DNA of 8,030 nucleotides from RGEC01 sp044371405 (GTDB lineage Bacteria; Bacteroidota; Bacteroidia; NS11-12g; UBA955): assembly GCA_044371405.1 (NCBI GenBank), contig JBILTS010000102.1:1-8030 (forward strand), in the 5' to 3' direction. Made by a program: the position numbers and the translations under genes. The first letter of the stretch is position 1, and every line of letters starts with the position of its first letter. Under the pieces are notes generated by a model, which searched no databases, was not told where the DNA came from, and saw only the letters and a list, made by a program, of their open reading frames with translations. This document shows, in pieces, positions 1 through 5,177 of this stretch.

Positions 1-1
1 T

Positions 2-538
2 AACACATTTGGAAGAATTAAACTAAAAACGATGCCCCTTATGGGCTTTTTCCAATACAACTGGATTTTAAGATTTAAAAAAATCCAAAGAATCAACTTG
101 CTCGAGCTGGTGGATTATGATAAGACACAGGCAAAAACAACCATTGCGGAAAAATTCAACTGGCGGGATTACGGAGGAAAACACTATGAATCTATTTTCA
201 CCCGATTCTATCAGGGCTATGTACTGATGGAAAAGTTTAAAGTAGACAAACGAAAAGCCCATTTATCCAATTTGATTTGTTCAGGTCAGCTAACCAGGGA
301 ACAGGCTTTGAAAGAGCTATCAAAACCGGTTTACGATTCGGCTCAACTTGTCGAAGACAAAGAGTATGTGGTTAAAAAATTGGGACTGACCATGGATGAA
401 TTTCAAAGCTACATGGCAATGCCGCCCGCATCACATCTCAATTATGCATCCTACGAAACCGGGGTTTATAGGACGCATGAGAAAGTCATGCGTTTTTTAT
501 CGCCATTAAGCAAACTGATGCGGCGAAAGATTAAATGA
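2..538 (+). CDS. N-acetyl sugar amidotransferase (WbpG/PseA-like), 3' part
   Basis: The reading frame is open from the first bases of the window, so the gene starts upstream; 178 residues are visible. An ATG at 32 is internal. The fragment resembles the C-terminal part of the WbpG/PseA/WbuX family, which uses ammonia to convert an N-acetyl or acid group on a nucleotide-activated sugar into an amidino or amide group during LPS or flagellin-glycan synthesis. Family-like stretches are WRDYGGKHYESIFTRFYQGY, DKRKAHLSNLICSGQ and the tail segment DKEYVVKKLGLTMDEF. The ATP-binding PP-loop half expected in this family would lie off-window. WbpG-type enzymes usually act with HisH/HisF-like partners that supply ammonia; those genes, if present, would be upstream. 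The stop codon overlaps the next start (ATGA), indicating translational coupling. The family call is by recognition of the protein sequence; the exact sugar substrate cannot be told. Confidence 0.85.
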   Translation, partial: NTFGRIKLKTMPLMGFFQYNWILRFKKIQRINLLELVDYDKTQAKTTIAEKFNWRDYGGKHYESIFTRFYQGYVLMEKFKVDKRKAHLSNLICSGQLTREQALKELSKPVYDSAQLVEDKEYVVKKLGLTMDEFQSYMAMPPASHLNYASYETGVYRTHEKVMRFLSPLSKLMRRKIK

Positions 539-1788
539 AGAAACTTTTGGTTATTTGTTTTACTTTTCCGCCTTACCCCGGAATTGGTGGCAGGCGCTGG
601 GCTAAGTTTGTCAAATACTTGAACAGAAAAGATGTTGACTGCACGGTAATTGCCGCGCAAAAAGCAGATACAGGCAACAGTAACTGGCGCAATGACATAA
701 TAGGGTATAAGAGTAAAATCCGCTATGTAAAACCGCCATATCCCTCTGTTTTAATGTCGGTCCCCAAAAATGTGTTATCAAAGTTAAAGTATCGGATAGC
801 AACCTATTATGTTAAAATCCGCTATACAAATCAAAACTATTATGATCATTCCATAGGCTTTGGACAATGCATTCAGAGTATTGTTGAAAATGCTATCAAA
901 AGCGGTACAAAAAACATTGTGGTTTCTGTGGGCCCTTTTCAGATGGCTTGGGAATTGCTGCCATTAAAAAAGAAGTATCCCGAAATCAACCTCATGGTTG
1001 ATTTTAGGGACCCCTGGAGCAACAATAAAACCTCTTTTGGCTTTGCAGAAATGCTTCCAGAGCACTTAGTTAATGAGGAGAATAAAGAGAAAGCGGTAAT
1101 TGAAGCATGTGATTCCATAATTTCAGTTTCGGAAGAAATGAACGATTATTTTAAAACAATCACAGTTGAAACCCACAATAAATTTTATGTAATACCAAAT
1201 GGGTTTGACCCAGAGGATTTTATTGATTTTAAGGATGAAAAGCCCCTAAAAAAAGATGAAATAAATTTACTGCTGTTAGGAACATTGTATAACAAAACCG
1301 AAAATATTTTTGTGGAATTAAATGATGCTTTAAATAGAATTAAAGCAGAAAATCCGGATAGCTATAATAAATTGAAGTTTCATTTTTGTGGAGAAGTACC
1401 TGCTTGGTTTTTTAAATTTAAAAACCAGCATAATATTATTTTTTATGACGGAATAAAGCAGCAGAGAGAAGCATTCGCAATGGCCTCAAGGTCAGATGCA
1501 ATGATGCTTTTTCTAACCGATGATTTGAATTTTTCCAAGAGTACAAAATTTTATGAAGCCATCGCCATGAAAAAACCACTGGTTGTGTTTTCTGATAAAG
1601 GAAAAACTGCTAAATATGTGGAGGAAAATAATATTGGCAAGCCCATAAATAAAGGCAATATCTATAAAGATCTTATTGATTTAATTGAAATATTTGAATC
1701 TAAAAGTGTAAACTTTAATTCAGAATTCAACACGTCTGATTTTAATATTGAATTATTATCAGAAAAAATAATAAGATTGTTAAATTAA
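535..1788 (+). CDS. Glycosyltransferase, GT4-like (GT-B fold)
   Basis: The 417-residue protein has the usual length of a GT-B glycosyltransferase, which transfers a sugar from a nucleotide-sugar donor to a growing lipid-linked glycan at the cytoplasmic membrane face. The N-terminal domain opens with a beta strand and a glycine-rich loop (residues 4-22, FPPYPGIGGRRWAKF), as in Glyco_transf_4 members. DFRDPW (156-161) and PNGFD (221-225) mark the linker region. The C-terminal donor-binding half holds KFYEAIAMKKPLVVF (338-352), where E341 fits the position of the conserved acidic residue of retaining GT4 enzymes. The ATG at 535 overlaps the preceding stop (ATGA); no Shine-Dalgarno motif is visible. 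Base composition drops strongly along the gene: line 1681-1740 has 14 G/C in 60, far below the next gene. This suggests a different origin. Donor and acceptor sugars are unknown. Confidence 0.85.
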   Translation: MKKLLVICFTFPPYPGIGGRRWAKFVKYLNRKDVDCTVIAAQKADTGNSNWRNDIIGYKSKIRYVKPPYPSVLMSVPKNVLSKLKYRIATYYVKIRYTNQNYYDHSIGFGQCIQSIVENAIKSGTKNIVVSVGPFQMAWELLPLKKKYPEINLMVDFRDPWSNNKTSFGFAEMLPEHLVNEENKEKAVIEACDSIISVSEEMNDYFKTITVETHNKFYVIPNGFDPEDFIDFKDEKPLKKDEINLLLLGTLYNKTENIFVELNDALNRIKAENPDSYNKLKFHFCGEVPAWFFKFKNQHNIIFYDGIKQQREAFAMASRSDAMMLFLTDDLNFSKSTKFYEAIAMKKPLVVFSDKGKTAKYVEENNIGKPINKGNIYKDLIDLIEIFESKSVNFNSEFNTSDFNIELLSEKIIRLLN

Positions 1789-1797
1789 TAAAACCTC

Positions 1798-2436
1798 ATG
1801 CACATCCACAACCAAACTGTCCTTATTCTCTCTCCCCACACCGACGATGCCGAACTTGGCTGCGGCGGCACCATACGACTGCTGCTGGAACAGGGAAACC
1901 ATGTGCATATAGCGGCATTCTCTGCCTGCAGACACAGTGTGCTGGCCGGTTTTCCGGAGGATGTGCTGGTGCAGGAAATCAAGGCATCAACAAAGCAACT
2001 GGGTATTCCGGAAGAAAATCTGCATTTATTCGATTATGATGTGCGCACTTTCAATTACCATCGTCAGCAACTGCTGGATGATATTCTCACACTGCGTGAA
2101 AACCTAAAACCCTCAGTAGTATTTGTACCGAGTATAAACGATATCCACCAGGATCATTACACCATCGCCCAGGAAGCCGTGCGTGCCTTTAAATTCTCCA
2201 CCCTCCTGTGCTATGAATTGCCCTGGAATAATTTTGAATTCAAAACCACCCTATTTTTCGCATTGAAAGAATCTCACGTGGAACAGAAAATACAGGCCCT
2301 GTCTCAATACAAAAGCCAGGCACACCGTCCTTACATGAATCCCGAATTTACCCGCAGCCAGGCCCGCTTGCGCGGTGTTCAGGCCGGCGTGGAATGGGCA
2401 GAAGTATTCGAGGTGGTGCGGATGGTAATAACGTAA
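1798..2436 (+). CDS. PIG-L/LmbE-family deacetylase
   Basis: The 212-residue protein has the two hallmark motifs of the PIG-L (LmbE-like) zinc-dependent N-deacetylases: PHTDDAELGCGG at residues 13-24 and HQDH at 117-120. By analogy with MshB/BshB, H14, D17 and H120 would bind the metal and D16 would act as general base. The size fits the short bacterial members. The family removes N-acetyl groups from GlcNAc-type sugars or their conjugates; within a polysaccharide locus it probably deacetylates a nucleotide sugar, a lipid-linked intermediate or a modified residue (inference). No signal peptide is seen, so it should act in the cytoplasm. It starts 9 bases after the previous stop, without a Shine-Dalgarno motif, and is probably co-transcribed. 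GC content is much higher than in the preceding gene (34 of 60 in 1861-1920). A composite inverted-repeat element begins 3 bases after its stop codon. Confidence 0.9.
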   Translation: MHIHNQTVLILSPHTDDAELGCGGTIRLLLEQGNHVHIAAFSACRHSVLAGFPEDVLVQEIKASTKQLGIPEENLHLFDYDVRTFNYHRQQLLDDILTLRENLKPSVVFVPSINDIHQDHYTIAQEAVRAFKFSTLLCYELPWNNFEFKTTLFFALKESHVEQKIQALSQYKSQAHRPYMNPEFTRSQARLRGVQAGVEWAEVFEVVRMVIT

Positions 2437-2439
2437 TCA

Positions 2440-2542
2440 AATTTGACAACTTTTGGAAATTTGTCAAATTTTACACCACCACCGCCCCACCCCTCTACCT
2501 CCGGGAAAGGGGTAGCTGACGACAGTTAGCCGGGGTGAGGGG
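2440..2542. repeat. Composite intergenic inverted-repeat element, copy A
   Basis: Three dyads follow the deacetylase stop. (1) A 10-bp perfect stem pairs 2440-2449 with 2461-2470; after one C/T mismatch, TTT/AAA can extend it. (2) CCCCTCT at 2490-2496 pairs with AAAGGGG at 2506-2512, with one mismatch. (3) GCTGAC at 2515-2520 pairs with GTTAGC at 2525-2530 around a GACA loop, with one G-T wobble. The element ends in a G-rich GGGGTGAGGGG run. The same order, spacing and loop sequences recur at 3733-3834. There is no T-run after hairpin 1, so it is not a textbook terminator, although a role at the transcript 3' end is possible. Confidence 0.85.
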
Positions 2543-2587
2543 AATACTGGCTGCGAAATATGCGATTGACACATTCACCACTTTCCA

Positions 2588-2600
2588 GTCCCGTAGGGAT
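2588..2600 (+). repeat. CCGTAGG mini-hairpin 1
   Basis: The sequence gtcccGTAgggat forms a 5-bp stem (the last pair a G-T wobble) with a GTA loop. It is one of five hairpins of this 5-3-5 design found in the two spacers around the ATP-grasp gene. Hairpin 2 follows, its first base 25 bases downstream. Confidence 0.7.
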
Positions 2601-2612
2601 GGTATCACAATA

Positions 2613-2625
2613 GCGCCGCAGGTGC
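2613..2625 (+). repeat. CCGCAGG mini-hairpin 2
   Basis: The sequence gcgccGCAggtgc has the same 5-3-5 layout as the others, with a different stem kept paired through one G-T wobble. The variant stem suggests the fold rather than the exact bases is conserved. It is followed by GAAATAG, and a related string (TGCGAAATA) occurs shortly upstream near 2552. Confidence 0.6.
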
Positions 2626-2666
2626 GAAATAGAAAAATGCTGTCAACCTTTTCAGGACGAGACAAA

Positions 2667-2698
2667 CCATTAAACAAATAACCCATTAAACCAATAAA
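2667..2698. repeat. 16-bp tandem repeat before the ATP-grasp gene
   Basis: Two adjacent 16-base units, ccattaaacaaataac (2667-2682) and ccattaaaccaataaa (2683-2698), agree at 14 of 16 positions. The second unit spans the region where the ATP-grasp gene must start: it contains in-frame ATT (2685) and ATA (2694). The in-frame stop TAA at 2679-2681 lies in the first unit. Confidence 0.75.
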
Positions 2699-3731
2699 TA
2701 AAATCACCACCCTCCTCACCGGCGCCGGTGCCCCCGGCGGGCCCGGGATTATTAAGGCATTACTGCAGGATGAGTCAATCAATTTGCTGGTGGCCGATGC
2801 CAATCCTTATGCATCAGGAAGGGCGGTGCATACTCCATTTTTTCAAATTCCCAAAGCATCCGATCCAGCTTTTATTGACCAGATATTCCAAATTTGTCAA
2901 GAGCACAAAATCGACGTGTTGCTGCCTCTGGTAACCCGCGAACTGGAAGTGCTGGCTCCGTGTAAGGAACGCTTTCTGAATATAGGTACCCGCATTGTGG
3001 TTTCTAATGCGGAACAACTGCACACCGCAAACGACAAGCTCAAATTGATGCAGACACTGAAACAGGCAGGCATACCAGTGTCAGAATTTTATACAGCCAA
3101 AACAGCTTCAGAAATTGCGGAGTATGCCCGTAAACTGGGCTATCCCCACAAAAAAGTCTGCATCAAACCGGCGCTCTCCAACGGCAGCCGTGGCATGCGC
3201 ATCCTCGATGCCGGTTCGGGTTCATTTGACGCGTTTTTTGAGCAAAAGCCCGGAAATACCCATGCCACACTCGAATCCATCATGGAGTTGTTTGGTAACA
3301 GGTCCCTGCCTGCAATGCTCGTGATGGAGTACCTGCCGGGCGAGGAGTTTACCGTAGATGCTTTACTGGATCAGGGGGAACATTTGCTGTTGTTGCCACG
3401 CAAGCGCATAGCCATGAATAATGGCATCAGTGTGGCCGGGGTGTTCGAAGAAAACCACGAAATCATAGATTACGCCACCCGGGTTTTTCGCTGCATGAAA
3501 CTGCACGGCCCAAACGGCCTGCAGGTAAAACGCGGTGAAGACGGACGTTTTTACATCCTTGAAATCAACCCCCGCCTGCAGGGCAGCAGCACCACCGCCA
3601 TGGGCATGGGCATCAACCTGCCCGTGTTGGCCGTAAAACAATCTATGGGTTTATCAATAAAACCACTCATCCCACCACCCAAATGGGGACTGCGTTTTGT
3701 GCGGTATTATGAGGATGCGTTTTTCAACTAG
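2694..3731 (+). CDS. ATP-grasp protein, CarB-like, non-canonical start
   Basis: ATP-grasp enzymes join a carboxylate to an amine or similar nucleophile through an acyl-phosphate made with ATP. Numbered from the ATA at 2694 (345 residues), the protein has TGAGAPGGPG (9-18), the glycine-rich pre-ATP-grasp strand-loop; NDK (113-115); KPALSNGSRGM (158-168), the flexible ATP loop; MEYLPGEEF (211-219), the hinge; and EINPRLQGSS (290-299), carrying the metal-binding Glu and Asn. The layout matches CarB-like stand-alone ATP-grasp proteins of polysaccharide loci. The frame is open back to 2682, after a TAA at 2679, and has no ATG, GTG or TTG before the TTG at 2784. Starting at that TTG would remove the first 30 residues, including the glycine-rich loop. 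ATT 2685, ATA 2694 or ATC 2703 are the remaining starts; ATA is chosen because NKIT follows, as expected for such an N-terminus. The substrate is unknown; an aminoacyl or acyl modification of a sugar is inferred. Confidence 0.8.
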   Translation: MNKITTLLTGAGAPGGPGIIKALLQDESINLLVADANPYASGRAVHTPFFQIPKASDPAFIDQIFQICQEHKIDVLLPLVTRELEVLAPCKERFLNIGTRIVVSNAEQLHTANDKLKLMQTLKQAGIPVSEFYTAKTASEIAEYARKLGYPHKKVCIKPALSNGSRGMRILDAGSGSFDAFFEQKPGNTHATLESIMELFGNRSLPAMLVMEYLPGEEFTVDALLDQGEHLLLLPRKRIAMNNGISVAGVFEENHEIIDYATRVFRCMKLHGPNGLQVKRGEDGRFYILEINPRLQGSSTTAMGMGINLPVLAVKQSMGLSIKPLIPPPKWGLRFVRYYEDAFFN

Positions 3732-3732
3732 T

Positions 3733-3834
3733 AGCTTTGTCAACTTTTGCAAAGTTGACAAAGCTTTGCCCACAACCCCCGCCCCTCTACCAACGGGAGA
3801 GGGGTCGCTGACGACAGTCAGCGGGGGTGAGGGA
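3733..3834. repeat. Composite intergenic inverted-repeat element, copy B
   Basis: This second copy begins 2 bases after the ATP-grasp stop. Hairpin 1 is a perfect 15-bp palindrome (3733-3747 with 3751-3765, loop TGC). Hairpin 2 pairs CCCCTCT (3782-3788) with AGAGGGG (3798-3804). Hairpin 3 pairs CGCTGAC (3806-3812) with GTCAGCG (3817-3823) around GACA. A GGGGGTGAGGG run ends it. Compared with copy A, the A-T pair 2446/2464 has become T-A here (3740/3758), a paired change that keeps the stem. No T-run follows hairpin 1. Confidence 0.85.
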
Positions 3835-3885
3835 GAAAACGGAATTTTGTTGTAACAATTTAATTGTTGTGCTTTCGGTGCAAGC

Positions 3886-3916
3886 GCAGACGAAGTCAGC
3901 TGGGTCAGGAGAAAAC
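3886..3916. repeat. Degenerate third copy of the element's distal part
   Basis: The stretch around GCAGACGAAGTCAGC, followed by TGGGTCAGGAGAAAAC, resembles the distal part of copy B (3807-3840: GCTGACGACAGTCAGC followed by a G-rich run and GGAGAAAAC). A few bases are missing and the stem is partly lost. It lies about 78 bases after its model, so a local duplication that then decayed is likely. Confidence 0.45.
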
Positions 3917-3923
3917 AGGTTTA

Positions 3924-3931
3924 TACTTTTG
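3924..3931 (+). promoter_or_regulatory. Possible Bacteroidota -7 box (TACTTTTG)
   Basis: It matches TAnnTTTG, the -7 consensus of Bacteroidota housekeeping promoters. No TTTG-like -33 box is found 19-21 bases upstream. If used, it would give a leader of about 250 bases, containing the mini-hairpins, ahead of the gene at 4191. Confidence 0.22.
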
Positions 3932-3973
3932 CTATCTATCACAAATTCAAAACCCTTGAATCATTACCATAAC

Positions 3974-3986
3974 ACACCTACGGCGT
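3974..3986 (-). repeat. CCGTAGG mini-hairpin 3, minus orientation
   Basis: On the minus strand it reads acgccGTAggtgt: five pairs with one G-T wobble around a GTA loop. On the plus strand that wobble becomes an A/C mismatch, so the hairpin is better formed in a minus-strand transcript. The plus-strand phrase is CACCTACGGCGTT. Confidence 0.55.
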
Positions 3987-4063
3987 TTAGATTCCTGTTT
4001 TGGCATGTTCTATGAAAATGCCGCTCCTACTGAGCTAAAATGCAAAAGCGTGTAGCATGCACA

Positions 4064-4076
4064 GTCCCGTAGGGAC
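4064..4076 (+). repeat. CCGTAGG mini-hairpin 4
   Basis: The sequence gtcccGTAgggac is a perfect 5-bp stem with a GTA loop. Together with its flank (4063-4090) it matches the next copy (4135-4162) at 25 of 28 positions, including a shared GTAAC end. The repeat unit is therefore longer than the hairpin alone. Confidence 0.75.
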
Positions 4077-4135
4077 GACATCGTAGTAACCCCGAGAGCT
4101 ATACAAACCCAAGCAACCCTAACCACCCTGCTAGA

Positions 4136-4148
4136 GTCCCGTAGGGAC
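4136..4148 (+). repeat. CCGTAGG mini-hairpin 5
   Basis: This is the same perfect stem and GTA loop as the copy at 4064, 72 bases downstream of it. The right flank GTCATCCTTGTAAC (4149-4162 region) matches that copy's flank with few changes. It lies 42 bases before the start of the gene at 4191. Confidence 0.75.
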
Positions 4149-4173
4149 GTCATCCTTGTAACAGCAATCATCG

Positions 4174-4181
4174 TAACTTTG
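4174..4181 (+). promoter_or_regulatory. Possible -7 box (TAACTTTG) before the 4191 gene
   Basis: It is an exact TAnnTTTG match ending 9 bases before the ATG at 4191. The upstream TTG at 4156-4158 is only 15 bases away, closer than the usual 19-21. If real, transcription would begin within a few bases of the ATG, giving a nearly leaderless message. Confidence 0.3.
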
Positions 4182-4190
4182 TAATCGTCA

Positions 4191-5177
4191 ATGAATCAGG
4201 AACAACTGTCACATCACACCTATATCCAGCAAATCCTTGAACTCAGCCGAGTCCACGAGGATCGCAAAATACTCCATCAGAAAGCAGGTCCCATTTTGCA
4301 GCAAATGGGCAACGACACCGAATTCCTCAAACTGGTATTGCAGCGCAATTTTGATGATGATGGGTACCTGAAACAGACCTGGAGCCAATATAATATTCCT
4401 TTTTTGTACATCTTCGAAAATGAAGATGTGGTGATGAAAATTCATTTTTTTGCAGCCCATCCCACCCACGCAGCAGGTATAGCAGCACATTGCATTCACC
4501 ACCACAACAACTACATACTTACCACAGCAGCCATTCTCGGCTCTGGGTATGAGACGATGCTGTTTGATAAAAACATCGTTACGGCAGGCAACAAAACCAA
4601 ACTGCGGGTAAACAAACATTTTACCCAGCAGCAATATCCCGTGCACACCATCGACAGTTGGGAGCCGCATATTGTGTATCTGCCCGAAACCTACAGCGCA
4701 ACCCTGCAGCTCTGGACCCCGGATAAAAAACGAGCCACCGATTCCCTGCGTCACAACCCCATATTGAAGGCACTTAAAACCCCCTTGCGCAAAGCCATAC
4801 AGCTTTTGGGGATGGAAAAGCAGTTTGGCATATCGGTAGCCAATACGGTACAGTGGTACCCCGACGGAGATGCTTTTACCGGTATTGACGAAAACGAGTA
4901 CTTTGCCCCTACGCGGCTTGCCACCGGCCCCGAAATAGACAGCTACAGCATACAAACGGTTTGCCGATTTATACAGGAAAAGGGTATTTTAGATGCTGCG
5001 TATTTGCAGGAGGTAATCAATCGCCCCCAAACCCCTGCGTATTACAAACCCTGGCTGCAAAAACTGATTCAGGGTGAAGAAATCCCCGAAACCTTTGCCA
5101 AAACCGAAATCAACATTCCCATGAAATCCTATACCCGCGAAGATGTAATGCGGGCAGCGGATTATTCTTTGTCTTGA
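4191..5177 (+). CDS. Unrecognised protein with possible cupin-like core
   Basis: I do not recognise a named family for this 328-residue protein. The N-terminal 75 residues look helical. Residues 98-180 have a pattern suggestive of an RmlC-like cupin barrel: a His-rich IHHHNNY (102-108), then GSGYE (117-121) and a later HTIDSW (152-157) followed by a strand with PETYSATLQLW. The histidines at 103-105 and 152 could be metal ligands, as in cupin dioxygenase or epimerase-like proteins, but this is a guess from spacing. The C-terminal part contains TGPEIDSYSIQ (245-255) and further helices. There is no signal peptide or membrane span. It starts at an ATG without a Shine-Dalgarno motif, and its stop overlaps the TTG start of the next glycosyltransferase (TTGA), so the two are probably co-translated. 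A role in sugar modification is inferred from context only. Confidence 0.75.
   Translation: MNQEQLSHHTYIQQILELSRVHEDRKILHQKAGPILQQMGNDTEFLKLVLQRNFDDDGYLKQTWSQYNIPFLYIFENEDVVMKIHFFAAHPTHAAGIAAHCIHHHNNYILTTAAILGSGYETMLFDKNIVTAGNKTKLRVNKHFTQQQYPVHTIDSWEPHIVYLPETYSATLQLWTPDKKRATDSLRHNPILKALKTPLRKAIQLLGMEKQFGISVANTVQWYPDGDAFTGIDENEYFAPTRLATGPEIDSYSIQTVCRFIQEKGILDAAYLQEVINRPQTPAYYKPWLQKLIQGEEIPETFAKTEINIPMKSYTREDVMRAADYSLS

Larger units (their letters stand above)
3732..4190. other. 459-base repeat-rich spacer without a convincing gene
   Basis: No protein-coding gene is supported here; a 62-codon frame at 3827-4015 has no family-like features and runs through repeat sequence. From left to right the spacer holds composite copy B (3733-3834), a 15-base palindrome aacaatttaattgtt (3854-3868), a degenerate partial copy of the element (3886-3916), a TAnnTTTG box (3924-3931), a minus-oriented mini-hairpin (3974-3986), a possible weak 5-3-5 hairpin gcgtgTAGcatgc (4048-4060), two plus-oriented mini-hairpins (4064-4076, 4136-4148) and a second TAnnTTTG box (4174-4181). 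It probably separates two transcription units. Confidence 0.7.

Noticed and set aside
2440..2470. Hairpin after the deacetylase gene as a rho-independent terminator
   Set aside because: The stem is AT-rich and the 3' side continues TTACACCACC with no T-run; kept as a repeat element, not called a terminator.
2495..2803. Minus-strand open frame of 102 codons
   Set aside because: It crosses the composite repeat, the mini-hairpins and the start of the ATP-grasp gene; the product shows no recognisable motif.
2440..3834. Integron-type attC sites or a transposon around the ATP-grasp gene
   Set aside because: No integrase or transposase, no attC core-site motifs, no terminal target duplications seen; the repeats are in direct orientation and may simply be gene-end elements.
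3827..4015. Plus-strand 62-codon frame in the second spacer
   Set aside because: It starts inside copy B, runs through the degenerate repeat and shows no protein-like pattern or ribosome-binding context.
2588..4148. CRISPR array made from the GTCCCGTAGGGAC copies
   Set aside because: Repeats are too short, unevenly spaced, found on both strands and not associated with cas genes.
4209..4955. Long minus-strand open frame of 248 codons
   Set aside because: It lies wholly within the plus-strand gene 4191-5177, has no family-like features, and its protein is rich in Cys, His and Val as expected of an antisense shadow.
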